This document shows positions 12,601 through 27,600 of a DNA stretch of 64,000 nucleotides, piece after piece (position 1 is the stretch's first letter; every line of letters begins with the position of its first letter). The notes below the pieces were generated by a model. That model was not told where the DNA came from. It saw nothing but the letters and a program-made list of their open reading frames with translations, and made no database searches. This stretch comes from Branchiostoma floridae (Eukaryota > Chordata > Leptocardii > Amphioxiformes > Branchiostomatidae): positions 2,013,954 to 2,077,953 of the forward strand of contig NC_049996.1 of NCBI RefSeq assembly GCF_000003815.2, given 5' to 3'. A program made the position numbers and the translations under genes.

Positions 12601-15600
12601 TCAGTTTTTGAACGTTTCCAAAAATAAAAAGTTTGCAAATATACTGTAAAATGTACAAAGCAGCTGCAAAATGAGAGAATACACACCGTCAATCCATTGC
12701 CATAGATTGCAAAAATATTGGAAAATGTAATACTATACAGTGGAATCCGCTTTATTGTATCGCCTATTTGTCTGGGCATTTTATCCAATTATCCGGTCTA
12801 TTCTAGAGTCCGAAGTTGGCTATATGACCAGCTTTAGCGGCATTGGTTGGGGAGGGGTGTAGTTTTGAAAACCAATAGGCAAACATAACACACAGACGCT
12901 CATAGAGGTCAGTACTACTCTAACGATACGGAACTCCGTTTACAAAACTTTAATCAGATATTTATTCATCTAGGACAGTATTCTATATCGAGATACCGTA
13001 GTAGTAAACCTACAGTACCGTTTTCTTTTTCTACAGGCACGAAATTATGAACGTTCAACTTACAGCTGGTAATGAAAGCCAGCAAAAAATCGAACAGATT
13101 CCAGTTACAACTTTCACATAATCATATGTTCCGATACTGTGCGATTTCTGTGAGATGCTTGATCTAATAAAGAGTTCAAATCAGTGGCTAAATGCACATG
13201 TGGAAAAGTACGCTTGACTCGCACAGCCGTGCGTAGGCAATTTGGCGGCATACCAAAACAAAGACGAACATGGCTCCGCTCGTATGCCGGAGAATATGAC
13301 GTTACTTTCATAATTTTAAGTTAAAACAACGGTGTTGGAGAGTGATAAACTCTTCACCTTCTTGTCTACAACTTGTGTCCACAAATTACTCTGAAATTTC
13401 CGTCTTTCGCGGTGGAAGACGGAAAAAATTCACGTTCAAAACATTTAAAATGGCGGCGCGTGGGTTGAGATATCCCGCCATTCAATGCGCAAGATAGGTC
13501 ATTGCGAAATCACACCCCTGTTGCGTTACGTGCGTTGTTGTAAATGTACGTAGCGCAGCCGAAATCAGCTCAATTAATGAGACAGTGGATATGAAAAAAA
13601 CACATTTTTGTAGGGTAAATCAAGTTTAGACGTTGTCTGAAGGGGAAATATGAACTCAAAAGCGTGTTGATGTTCCAATGACGTTCGCCCATCATGCCTT
13701 GCGGCAACCTAACAAAATGGCGCCTAACTCCAAATGTTCGCACGCTAGCACAGTGCTATCGGCTAGATTTTCTGTGGAATGTAACTTTCTTACGGTCCTT
13801 TACATGGCTTTACGCCTTTATACTTACATTTACTAGTTACCTTTGAACTCATTTTGTAAGTTTTATGGCATATTTTCCAATTTTTAATTTGTGTGACCTG
13901 ACGTAATTCTATCCAAAAACCCGAAGTTTGAGACGGTGGGTTATCCAATTCTGCGATGTTCTAAACAATAGAATGAATGGCAAATGTTTTGGGATTTCGT
14001 AATTCTATCCGATTACCCGAATTATCCAAAAAGGCGTAATACGAATAATTGGAATCCACTGTATTACTAATTTACTAGAATGTCATCGTCGATTCCAATG
14101 TCAAAGAAAATAAGATGTGAAAGAACAGAAATGAAGAATCTATTGTACAAAACATGAGTTCAGTCATTTGTCAACCTTCCTGACCACTTAAATTTCAAAC
14201 TAAATCCAATTTTTTTTTATTTGCATGATCGCATCAGTTCTGGGGGTTCCCAGAGAATGTCATCCATATAATGAAATCAACATGACCTAACAGTCACTGA
14301 GGCTAGTGGATAGATTTGTACATGGTTAGACTTTTATGTAGCATCCGTTTCACCCTTGAAATAAATACCCATTGCACTACAGATCTTGCTCTGTCACTAA
14401 TGAAAGGTAGTGGTTATTGCTACCTGAAAAGTCTATCAAAAACATCCAGTTGCTTGAGTAACTGTTACCTTTTTCATTTCCTTATTTCTTTTAGCTCGAG
14501 AGGACATGACGTGCCCAGTGAACACAGTCCAGTGTGACACTGGGTACTGTATCCAGCAGCGTTTATTGCTACCTAAAAAGTCTGACTGTTGAAAAACCCA
14601 TCCTGTTGCTTGAGTGACTGTTACCTTTTTCATTTCCTTATTTCTTTTAGCTAGAGAGGACATGACGTGCCCAGTGAACACAGTCCAGTGCGACTCTGGA
14701 TATTGTATCCAGCAGCGCATGGTGTGTGATGGGAAGAACGACTGTATACATGGGGAGGATGAGCTTAACTGTGGTGAGTCTGAGTTTATTACTGTAAATG
14801 CATTTAAGTTCGTGGTGATTATATTTCAGCCATACCATAGGTATGGTGAAATATATTGTATTCGTAATGTTTCTTTCTTCTTTCTTTCTTTCTTTCTCCT
14901 GTCAAATCTTCAAATCGAATCAACTCCGTCGTTCCTGGACCGAATGACTTGAAATTTGGCACAAGGGTAGAGTGGGCCAATACCCTTAGGTGTTTTTTTT
15001 CATTTTATTCATATCTGCTTCTAAAATGATTTTATTGAGGTTTTATTGCAATTTTTGGACCACAACTTTATATTTAGGCCCCCTGTACCATGGTATTACA
15101 TCCAAATGACCTGAAATTTAGCACAGAGGTGCCCTAGGTACTTATTCAAAGGATCCATGCATAATATTTGGTATAAACCACTTCAAAATGGCTCATTATG
15201 GAGGTTTTTGTGGGAGAATTTTGGATTTGTGAGGTGGAAGTGCCGAGGTCAACGACCTCTAGGTCATTCTGGAAGCCACAGGTGTTTCTGGTAGATCCAA
15301 TCATCTACATACCTACCTAGTCCATGTTCCTCCAGGTGGTTGGGGGGACAAGGTAAATCTAATTAATTATTAGCCAATGAGCAAGGTTATTTTGCTGGAA
15401 GAGTCCATTGTTGGTCAGGGGGTGTTTTTTAAAATTTACTTTAAGACTTTGGTGATAATGCCAATGCTTTTTTTAGCGGAAGTGTTTTTGCACTGATCCA
15501 CTTGACATAAGGCTACTGCTGGGACAGTCCATTTTTGCACATAGGGGGGATTTTTAAAAAATTCATTTTTGGACATGGGTGATGATTCCGAATTCCATTT

Positions 15601-18600
15601 GTTGAATGGAACTTGACCCCACCTGAAGACTGTACCTGAGGATTCGGCAGCCAATCAGCAAGCCTGATGTAATATGGATGAGTCCATTCATGCACAGGGG
15701 ACTATTAAAAAAATTCAGTTTTGGACTGGGTTGCTTATTATAGAAAAGGCCATGTATTTCTGGACTTTGGTGATTATGTCAAAGTCCTATTTTAGCGGAT
15801 GTATTTTTGGATCGCTCCACTTTGCACAGGGGTATAACAGGTAGAGTCCATTCTTGCAAAGGGGGGGATTTCTTTCAAATTCAGTTTTGGACGGCTGATG
15901 ATTCAAAATTCCATTTCTTAGCGGAAGTGTTTTTGGACTGGTCTATCTTACCCTTCTACATTGGGTGCACTTGAGTCCATTCTTGCAGGGAAGGGGGTTG
16001 TACGATTCATTTTTGCTCATACGTGTAATTAGTAGCTTAGGATGCTTAGTCATCTTAAGCAGAAGAGTTCCATTTTTGCACATGGGTGATTTTGGAATAG
16101 TCCATTGTTGCTTGGGGAAGGAGATGGCTGAAATATGCTGCATTTGCTCTCAAGCAAATGTCGGCCTTTCTAGTTTAATTTTGCGGTAGTGGGAAAAAGG
16201 ACCTTTCGAGGTGGATTTAAGTTTGCGGTAACACCATAGACTGCAGTCTGATGCCATGATAGCAAAATGTTTGCGGTGGTTTTAAGTTCACGGTGAAGTG
16301 GTCATTTCTGCTTTTTCAGTATGTTTCCCTTGAAGAGGAACATATTGTTTTGTTGGTGTGTTCTTCTTCTTCTTCTTTCCTCTTATTCTGTCATGAACCA
16401 ATTGGAGATAAGAACTGCTTCTGACATCAGCATATAGACTATTCCAATAAATATGAGCAAAATACTGTTCTAGCAAATATGAGTGGCTCAGCATAATATT
16501 TGCTGTTTGAGCAAATGAAAAATTTGTGATATCAAATCTGTATTGGTTTCAATAAGGCAAGTTACTGGGATGGGAAATATTCTGCATTTTGATAGAAAAT
16601 GTTAACTTTCTAATGTTAAACTTAAAGCTGTTGAATTACACAAGTCACAGCCAACCTAGATAAAATTACCAACACTTAATTCTCCACTTGGTACTGAAAT
16701 GCCATCCAAACAACATTTTATACTTTTATTGGACCATGTACAATGTATGCTCATTTTGCGTTCACATTGTGGATGTACCGGTTATGATTCCTACAATTGT
16801 TGAGGGGAAACAGACTGTGTTCACCTTGTTTTTCTTGTCAAATTTGTAGACACTGTGAAATAGACCTCAGTAAAATTCTAAGCGTCCCCGCCCGTCGGGG
16901 ACGGCCCGGATGGCCGTCCAGCCTCGTCCCGCGCGTCCTTACCCCGTCCTGCGCGTCCAGACGCGTCCACAAACTGTGTCGCGCGTCCCGACACGTCCAC
17001 AAACTGACGCCTCGGACGGCGTCCGGCCATCCCTCAAAGCATGGGACGCCTCCCCGTCCCTCCCAACCCGTCCGGTCTGGGCGCGGACGCCGCAATTAAC
17101 AGATTAATCTGCTGATAAGCCGTTCTCCTGCTGTTCTCCGAGTGGACCGATAGCCAGCGCCCCCTGTCGGACCAAGTTCCGCGCAATGTTCTCTATCAAA
17201 CACAGACACGCCGCGCGTGTGGATTCCATTCCGGGCACCTGAGGTCATCCGAAGTAACGCACATATGCTGACTTTAAACGATTTACGGAAAATCAACACA
17301 ACGCCAGCAAACACGGTTAACCTGTAATCCATGAACAACATGAATATATGTTAAGTTTCACACACTACAAATTCTCGGGATGACTCACAATGCCCCACAA
17401 CTTTAAAATTTATCCATGATATTTTAAACGTCTCGCCGAGTGACTCTCAGTTCCTGGATCAGCACTTGAATAGCACACGCGCATCAATCACACTCACGGC
17501 GCAGTGTACGCCGCCCAAGTATTATCACCTTACTGCTAACTGATAGCGCGTGGTACTGTCAGAGGTGTAGAAGTTTTGTTGTTTTATGGACCCTGTGACG
17601 CACTCTATAAATGACCCACGTGGTTCGGCAGCTCGCACGTTATTTTGGACCCGGCCCGCGCAGTGAAGCGATTTATATGTAAACAAACAGCACTCCCCTT
17701 CTTTCAACCTCCTTGCCTGGGCAGACTTCGTGGGTTGACTTTTGCACATGAAAATTGCTCTTCAAATTATGTCCCTCCTGCACGCAAGTATCATGACATT
17801 GAATCAGGACATTGAATCATTGTATCTTGCTCCCCTGGATAGGCAAGAGGCTTTGTTGTTATAGTCTTTGTTGACATCTACCGCCTGTGTGTGCATGATG
17901 AGCTGTGCCGCCCCCAGCGCGTGCCAAGGGAAAAGGTTGGCATGGAAACCATCCTAGCATGTTGCATTTCCCAGGTGTATCATATTACACTTCAAAGCTA
18001 CTCGCAATTGGGGGAGTGGTGATTCTAGTGGCAGATTCTATCATCGAAACATTTGGGGAGGTTGTCTTGATTTTGGTCATTACTAATTTTTAATGATTAA
18101 CATTGCCAAATTACAACGTAACGGAGGCAGTCTGTCAGCACTCGATTTCAAGTGCGGAAGAATTTGTCGTCACTTGTTTTCCAGTGCTGAAGTCGTCTCA
18201 CCACTGGACACCTAGTGCGGACGTAACTTCGGCACAGACTTCCAGTTCGGAAGGTGCCTTCCGAACTGGACACCGAGTGCTGAGAGAGGAACCCGTGACT
18301 TTGGCAGTTTTGCCTCCTGCACCATGGAAACTGCAAAAAGCGTACAAGTCCAGAAAATGTAAAAAAAAACACCGTAAGATACACTCCACCGCTTGGACAA
18401 TACACGTCGGTTAAACAGCCATTGTGGCTCAGCTTTGAAGCGTCAAACTGGGTCAAAGGGCGTCTGAACTGCGGCCGACTTTGAAGTCCAAGCCGCTCTG
18501 TTCACTTCGAACCCGAAAATGTTTCGAGATATTATAATGGCCGAAATGAGACATTTTAAGCCGTCACAAACATGGGATTATTACCTTTGGAAAACGTCAC

Positions 18601-21600
18601 AGTTTAGAGGGCCACTGGTCGGGAGAAATGTGACATTCGGAGCAGAAACAAACATTTCGCAGTTTGAAGAGTTGAATAGCCCCACCCGTGGCCTGCACCG
18701 CCCACCACACTGCTGTTTCCTTGTTAGCGAGCTCATCTGCAAATGCAGCCGGGAGAAAATCTGGAGAAGCCACAACGGCCAGAAGAAGCCAGAGATAAAC
18801 CTGTAAGCGCGACCTGAAGGGAATTTCATTTTATCAGCGCTGTTGAGATGTGGGATAGATTTGCGGGCGCTACTGGGCGTGCGTCATGTACTCTCCAAGC
18901 AGAGGTTAGGCTCCGGCTGTTTTTTTGACGTTTTTATCGGTTTTTATCTCGCAAAACATCAAGAAAATTGTACAAAATTGAAAGCCCGATAAAAACGCCT
19001 AAAAACATTTTAAAAAACAGCCGGAGCCTAACCTGTACTTGGAGAGTATGCGTCGTCTTGGTTAACAGGGTGAAGTTACGTTTCCCCAAGCTGATCGACA
19101 TGGGAACAATTCGTATGGTAGATCTATAGTTCTGTACAGCGCCGACTTCGCAAATGCTTGACTTTGACATGTCAGCAATTATACACATGAAGGACTTACA
19201 CGGCTAGGTGTACCACAACTTTTTGCGGAATTTTGTTGCCAAAATGAAATCACGATCTGACAGCACGAGCAGCGTGGAAACTTTTCGCACGGTAAGGTCA
19301 ATAGTGTAACGTTACATACCTTTAGGGTAAAAAAAGATACTATAGAATTATTGTGCCTGAAATTTCAGGCATTACCTTGTTTATTGTTCTTGTTATTATT
19401 CGTACATAGTGACCAGTCATGAATGACTCAAAGTTTGTGTAATAAAAATAACCCTGGAAGTTTCGGCGGCAGGCACCTAAAGTAAGTGGACCCAACCGAC
19501 TGCAGGTGAGCGATTGACATTGGGGCCCATTTGTCAGCGTCGGAACAACGTTACAGGGGTGATTTGATGAGGATTGATGACATGGAGAAAATCAACTCAG
19601 AAAACATACTTTAACCCTATTCAGACCGGGCTTTTTTGGTCATCCCTGGACCGGGGGGGGGCTTTTGAGGCCCTCCACTTCTAAGTCCTCTTACTCTTGA
19701 ACGACGTGCCGTAGGGCCACTAAATTTTCAGGATATGATATCGACATAATATCTAACAAGTACTTGACGTTTGACGTTACGTTGACGTAAGATGACGTAA
19801 TTATGACGTCATCAATTTGATTATATTGGCCGGACCCATGAAAAAAGGGTATTCTCAGACAACTTTAAGTTATACTACAAAAATGTAACAACAAGTGCAG
19901 ATAACAGAATAATAATGTTTATTACGACTTGTATTGCCAATAGCAACATCGATGACGTCATAATGACGTCATAAAATGACGTAATGCACATCTAAGATAC
20001 GAGTTGGGCTCCGCCATATTATATCCACTACCTTGAATTTTTTAAAGTACTTTTTTTGCAACAAATAATCACAAAGGGTAATGGAAATAGACTAAATTCA
20101 TTCATTTAGATGGTTTTTGATGAAAAAATACCAGGTAGTTACAAATTTTTAGGGATAATTAGCTTGTTATTCTTGATCTGGCCATACTGTCCGCCATCTT
20201 GGATTTTGGGCTGATGACGTCATCAAATTAGCATAATTTATGCATATATAATCATGAAAGATATGCTAAATAATATAAGATTTTATTGATGTAACAAAAT
20301 AGCAGTAATATAGCAAATAAATGTGAAAAATACATTGTTAAAAACAAAAATAGTGATTTTTGGCAAAACTGCCTGTCAGCAAACGGTTGCCATGGCAACA
20401 CGAAAAAATGGAAAATTTGTCAAACTTCGTAAAATTGTTGCCAACAATATTTTAGGAAAACTCACCAAATTTGGTGGCTTTAGCGTAAGGCGTTCTGGCG
20501 TTATAGGACATCGAAGTTGGCGCGGGCCTCAAAAGCCCCCCCCCCGGTCTGAATAGGGTTAAGTTCCTTGAACTTCAGGATTTTCTAGCCATAATTTTGT
20601 ACGTAATTGATAAAGATTTGACGCGTCTTATTGTAGTTTCCCGACACGAGCACAATATTATCAAAAAGTGTTGTGTGAAAAAGAATTAATTTCGTTCTGA
20701 AAACAGTTCTTCAGGGTTGGGTCTTCAGCCTTTATCTCAACGTTTTATTACCAAAATATTTCAGTTAACTATAGAAACTAAAAGAAAGCGATACAATTGG
20801 ACTCGAAGCTAACAAATTACTAGTAGCAAATGCATATAAATTAAATTTACTTGATTCTTATTCTGAGTTAAATAAGAAAGAGGTTTTTCTTTTCAAAATG
20901 ATAACGCTTGCCAGATTTCTGACATGAATTGACAGCAACGTACTATCTATTTTTTCCTAATGTACTAGATCTATAAATCAATCTTCTTAGATTGAGACAT
21001 TTGAGATGAAATAATGCCCTTGCTAAACACATCCGTTTTTGGCTCGCAACATTGGAGTTTTATTGCAAAATAGTTTTCTTGACAGCTTTGTGATGAATAC
21101 GTAATTCAAAGTAGATTTCTTTCACATCAATTCTTTCACAAAGTAAATAAATGTGATAAGTAACCAGGTCTAGATCATGGTAGACTGAGCAAATTTTTGC
21201 CTTTCTGTTTACTTTTTCTCCGATTTCTGTGGCCTTCTAACCTAACGTGTCAGTGGGAAAACGCTTCAGTTTTTTCTCCAAACATTTCTAGCACTCAGTA
21301 GCAGCTCGACTTTTGTCGATGACTCTTTCTTGTTCAGTTTTTGTACAATACAACATGAAACGGTGTAAAGTTTTTTTTGTGGTCAAATTTAAATGGAATT
21401 GATATCATATTTTTCAATCATACGATCATCATAAAATCCTAACACGTGTCACATAGACGCCAGTATACGGGAGAGCACATATGGCGTTACTCTGCGGTCT
21501 TCACAGCGGGTACTGGCATGGTAGGAAATGTCAGCGAGTCTGAACAAGGTGTTGATGAGGGAACGTGCGATAATTAACGAGCGTCTGGTAAAGAGGGGGG

Positions 21601-24600
21601 CAGGACAGCGGATAACTTGATTCCAATTGTGTGACACAACTTTTGTGACATTGCAGAGGGGCCATGGAATTCATGATTTCTATCTTGGGCGAGACCAGGC
21701 CATGGTGAAATCTTTTCAACCTATTGAGGATCATAGAAAGATAGGATCCGATCCCGCGAAGCACTAGACCTCCAAACCATGCAAACGTACTGTCCCTGAT
21801 TGCTTCGCACAGATGTAAACCAAGTCAACGATGTCTACTCTTATCTCCAAGCAGAGGTTGAGTCGCGGAGATATAGTAGTAGTTGAAAAATTACGGGCTC
21901 GCTAAGCGTTGGAGCCATACACATGTAGAGGGAGAAGTTTACAAACAATAAATATTCACTTTCCGAACACTATCAAAACATTCATATTGGTTTATATGAT
22001 AATTTTTCTACGCAATCTTTTAGGAGGGTGCAAAATGAACCTTTTGCTTGGAATTTCCGTGACCACAAAACATTTCAGTAATACCCATCGAGCCCACAAA
22101 TTTCTGTCAGATACTGCAGGATGACATAGAATAACTTAAATGACCTCTTCCCGCCATACATGAATGTCGAACCATCAATGATTATGATCCATCAATTGCT
22201 TGAGCTAAGTGGCATAAGTTTTTATCATGTGTTATTATGGGGTACGTACGTGTGCTGTACCCAGGACAGAAATATCCAGTATATGTTCTCATTTCTCCCA
22301 TCGAAAGTATGGAATCTGCAGCTGGCTGTTGACTCGCTGCATGCACAAAGGAAATTGGTGGGAACCCCCCCCCCCCCCCCCCTTTCACGTTATAACCAAA
22401 GAAATTAGAATCTCCCTGGTTCATAAATGATCCTGGGTAGTTGGAACCGGTCGACATCTTGTTTCCTCGATCACAAATGTCCACGCACCGGCCGCTGTAG
22501 TAGTTTCTTTGTACTCCAAACGGTAAACGAGTGCAGCTTTCCCCGCCATCATTCCGTACCGACAGTCGACTGTACCTACCTACCCCTGTTTCCCGCCACT
22601 TCGCCACATGGCAAGTCCCCAAGGGGGGAGACAAAAATACGTACAAGACAAGACACAGGACAGGAAGTCTCAGGGAGGATGGCTCTTCTGGCCGCTGAAA
22701 AATTGCTCCAAGCTGTGCAAACTCCAAGCAGACGTAGCAGTCGGATGATTATTTTGAGCAATGATAGGAGAGATTAGGGGAAAAGGGCACAACTCCGGGA
22801 TACCTAAATCATACAGAACATCGCTGTTCCTCTTTATTCATGTCAGACATACTATCAAAGACCTTCATAATGTCTTTGTATTAACTTTTGTTTATGTTAC
22901 ACACCAGGAGGCGCTTGAAGTTTGCGACCCTAAACGTCAGGCCTTCCTGAAAGGATTCACACCAAACTTAGAAACGTAAATAAGAAAAATTCCAGCATTA
23001 GAATTCAAACAGAATTTCCACATACGTGTTCATATAATTTAACTACAGCTAAATTTAAAATTTACCAGATTACAAATAACAATGCTGTTTTCTTATATCT
23101 ATAGGCTTGATCTGATGACATGAAACACAAGAGAGGGGCGAGTAGAACAGAAATAGCTAAAAGAACAATATATCGCCCCTTTCGTTGTTTCAGACAAACC
23201 CATGTACACTTTGAAATCTATTTACATCCAATGTATTTGCATCGACAACGTTTGTGTACAAAGTTAAAATTGCATATATGATATAGGATAACCAGATGTT
23301 TGTACACTACCAAATACTTTATTCAAGACCGACGCTTAGTCGACCGTGTGGTGTTACATAATTCTGACTGGCACTCACTCACTAGTCAAGCTTTTCAAGT
23401 AGATGTCGCAGATCGGTCCTGAATGTAAAGCGTTTTTCACTATATAGACTCTAAAGTTAGTACTTGCCTTGTTTACACTGCGGTCCCGTCCTTACATACC
23501 TACCTACCTACCTAATCCTCTTCGCTCCCTTTGGTGGAGCATAAGGCACTGACGAACTTCTTCCAGTCCTTCCTATCTTGGGCCATCCATCTAACTTCGT
23601 GCCAGGTCTTACGTGCTGCCTTCATCTCCCCTTCAACCGTCCTTCTCCAGGTCCCTAGAGGCCTGCCTCTGCTTCGCTTCCCTTGAGGAGTCCATTTGAG
23701 GGCGACATAAGGGTGTCTGTTTTTGTGCATACGCAGCACGTGCCCCAACCACTTCCAACGTCTGCGTTTTATTTCCTCAACGATGTTGGGAATTCCTGTA
23801 CGTTCGGCAACCTCCTTGTTGGAGACTCTTTGCTCCCAACGTATTTTCAGGATTCTCCTGAGGCATCTACTTTCAAAACCCCTAATGCGCTGCTCGATCT
23901 TTTTATTTGTTCTCCAAGTTTCTGCTGCATATAGAAGGACTGAACGGACGTTTGATCTGTATATCCTCAGCTTGGTCTTTTGCTTCAAGGTCGATGCTTT
24001 CCAGATGTTTCTCAGCTTGTTAAAGGCTTGTGCTGCCATCCCAATTCTGGTGGAGACTTCCTTCTCTATGTTGCTGTCAGATGAGATGTAGCTACCAAGA
24101 TACTTAAAGTCCTGTACTTCCTCTAAGTCCTGTCCACGAATGGTCGTCTTTACTGTACTCTTGCTCTTTACTTTTAATATCTTGGTCTTATCTTGGTGTG
24201 TCTTGAGGCCCACACTACTTGCTTGTTGGTCCACGTTGTTTGTTTTCTCTTGTATGTCTCTTTGCGCGTGTGACAGTAGAGCTATGTCGTCTGCGAAGTC
24301 GCAGTCTTCCAATCTGGATGTGAGACCCCAGACAATCCCTCTTGGATGTCCTGCAGTGGCTCTTCTCATCACCCAGTCGATGACGACAAGGAAGAGAGTA
24401 GGTGAGATCACACATCCCTGTCTGACTCCTGTCTTTACGTGGAACCACTCGCTGTGCTGGCCGTCATGACGGACGCAACACTGGTTGTCAGCATACATGT
24501 CTTTTAAGATGTTTATGAATTTAAATGGAAATCCGTATGCTTGCAGTATTTTCCATAAAGAAGGGTGGTGTATACTGTCAAATGCCTTCTCAAAATCAAT

Positions 24601-27600
24601 AAAATTAATGTAAAGAGAAGAGTTCCATTCTAGAGACTGCTCAACGATGGTGCGTAGGACAAAAATCTGGTCTATACATCCCCTGCCACTTCTAAATCCG
24701 GCCTGTTCCTCTCTCAGTATCTTGTCAATGGAGCGTCTTGTACGCTGTAGTAGGACTCGACAAAAGATCTTACCTGTAACTGACAGGAGATTAATACCTC
24801 TCCAATTTCCACAAACCGATAGATCACCCTTCTTTGGCAGTTTTACTATTATCCCTCTTTTCCAAGCTTCTGGTACCGTTTCTTCGTACCAGACTTGGTT
24901 AAAGAGTGTTATTAGACCTCTGGCAGTTGCTACTGGGTCTACTTTCAGCATGTCAGCTGTTACTCTGTCTTCACCTGGGGCTCTGTTTGCCTTCGTTTCT
25001 TTTATGGCATTTACAATCTCCTGAAGTGTGATAGGACCACGTTTCATCTCTATGTTAAACCCCATATCCTCGATGGTCGCTTCGGACTCGGGGGGAGGTC
25101 TGTTTAATGTTTCTCTGAAGTGTTCTGCCCATCTGTCCAACTGGTCTTTTCCCTCCATGAGTACTTTCCCGTTCTTGTCTTTTACTGCTGCGGCCCTGTT
25201 TTTGAGATCTCCTGATAGCTGTTTAGTGATTTTATACACGGTCCTAGTATCACCCTTCTCTGCTGCTTGTTGTGCCTCAGTTGCTAAGCTATCCATATAC
25301 ACACGTTTGTCTCTTCTGGCACTTCTTTTCACTTCTTTGTTCTTTGCTTGGTAGGTCTTGGCTGCTGCAGCCCTCTGTCTCTCGCTTCCATTCAACATGT
25401 GTTGCTTAGCTGCCTTCCTTTCTTGTACCAGGTTCCAAGTGGTCTCTGATAGCCACTCCTTCCTCTCTCGTTTACGGTATCCTAGTACTGCCTTACTGGT
25501 ATCTGTAAAGACTTTGTGTATACCCTCACATCTGGCATTTATGTCATCAACCGGTATGTCCTCGAGTACCTGAAACCTATTCTTGAGCTCCACGGTGAAC
25601 TGTTCCTTTACCGCTAGGTCTTTGAGCTTCCCAGAGTCGAAGAGTGGATCATTCTTGCCCTTGCTTGCCTTCCTAAGTTTCAGTTGTAGTTTGCACAACA
25701 TCAGGTGGTGATCGCTGCTTGCATCAGCACCTCTAATGGCCTTGACGTCTCTCAAGGACTTCCTCCACTTTGCGTTGATACATATGTGATCAATCTGGTT
25801 ACTCGTTCTCCCATCTGGGGATACCAAGACAGCTTGTGGATGTTCTTGTGTTTAAATGATTGTGCCCCCGGATGACAAGACCATTCTCCATGCATACATC
25901 TACCAGTCTTTGACCATTGTCGTTCCTCTCACCGACACCTTCTTTTCCCATGCAGGCTTCGTAACCTACATTCTCTGTACCGACTTTGGCGTTGAAATCC
26001 CCCATCAGGATGAGAATGTCGTGCCGTGGAGTTTGGTCTATCTGGTCCTGAAGGCTGCTGTAGAAGAGATCTTTGTCCTCTTCCGTTGCCTGTTCGGTTG
26101 GCGCGTAACATTGAATAATGGTTGTCTTAATGTATCTTGAATAAAACCTCGCTCTTATAATACGCGGACTAACTGGTTCCCATCCTAGCAGGCTTTTCCT
26201 TGCCTCTTTGTCCATGATAATGCCTACGCCTTCCTGGTGTTGACCATCTGTCTTACCTGAGTAACAGACTGTTTGACCTGAGTTGAGCGTTATCATGCCT
26301 GAGTCTGTCCATCTCATTTCGCTTACACCAAGGATACTCAACCTGTACCTCTCCATCTCTTTTACGACTTGTAGTGTTTTGCCTGTCTCGTACATGGTTC
26401 GCACATTCCAGGCTGCAATTCTAAGTGGTTGTTGGGGTGTTGCCAAGGACTCCCTCAGAACGGAAACTTCCTCTCGGCTTTCATTTCCACTCGTCATGTG
26501 GGGTTCTGCCCCAGTCCTCAGTTCCACGCCCGAAGAAGAATAACTTTCTAAGTTCGTCAGCGTTTCAGTAGCACTGCAACTTTCACGTGGCGGGATGCTG
26601 ACCCAGCGCACAACCTTCTCTCTTTCACATCCGGGCTTGGGACACCGGCAACGGCGGAGTTGGATCCTCCATTTGGCGACTACCCAATTTCCACCCCCTC
26701 ATTCGAGGTTACAGAGTAGGAACTTGCCACCTACCCCAGGACAAGGAAATTGGTACATTCGGGCCCTCACACCACGACAAGGCTGGAGGATCGGGAGCCG
26801 ATGTTTGGGCTCCCAGTGATACATATATACAACAAAATGATCTTATAAGCAGCATTTACAATGCGGTCAGGTGGTTATGGGCAGACATCAAAGTTAGGGC
26901 TGCTCAATTCACCGAAACAGGTCGTCATTAAAGTACCGTAAAGACGTAAACCGTCCTTCAATCTTAAAAATCATTCTCGACCAGAAAGTCAACTGGTCTA
27001 CTTTATTACCATTCAAATACAAAATGGGAATGTTCCGGTCAAACTCTGAGTACAAAAATAAACTCGCGCTACGAAAGGAATCTCGTTGAAGAGATTCATT
27101 AGTCACGTATGTACACAGTTAATAGAATTTTCATCAACCAGTGACTGTTATCATAGGTAACTACACAACTCTCGCGAGAACTAGGTCACTAGTGACCAAT
27201 ATGAACTGATAGCCATCGAAAAGTTGGAGGTACGTGTAGTTACCTTTGATAACAGTCACTGATTGATGAAAATTCTATTACTGAAAGGAATCTCACCTTT
27301 GACCCGTTTTATCTGCATGACCCAACAACTCAATCTGTCCTTACGCCATATAGGAAAGCTCATATTGCTCATACCCTACCTTTTTAGTCAAATTGGACCA
27401 AAAATTGGCAGAAGAGCATTGATTTTCAAGCACATTGCAGTATAATCCCATTTTGAGCCCTCTATGCTCAACTCTGACGTCTGCCCTTCTTGATTTCAAT
27501 AGATGTTGGCTAGTAGGAAAAATATCAATTAACCATATCCCTCTTAGGAATGCAGCTCCAAACGTGAACAGTCGAATTCACACAAGACGGACATGTTTAC

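Larger units (their letters stand above)
23494..26818 (-). mobile_element. RTE-clade non-LTR retrotransposon, nearly full length, frameshifted
   Basis: The minus strand carries a 5' leader, an apurinic-type endonuclease and a reverse transcriptase, ending in a (TAGG)n tail at 23495-23511, typical of non-LTR elements with short tandem-repeat tails. No second (LTR) copy is present. The endonuclease motif order and the C-terminal WLGHVLRM / GRPxxTWRR segment match RTE/SR2-like elements. The frame breaks between about 25815 and 25875, so the copy is inactive. Confidence 0.9.

Noticed and set aside
16797..17107. GC-rich 65-100-codon frames
   Set aside because: Composition artefact of the CpG-dense repeat; overlapping frames are open on both strands.
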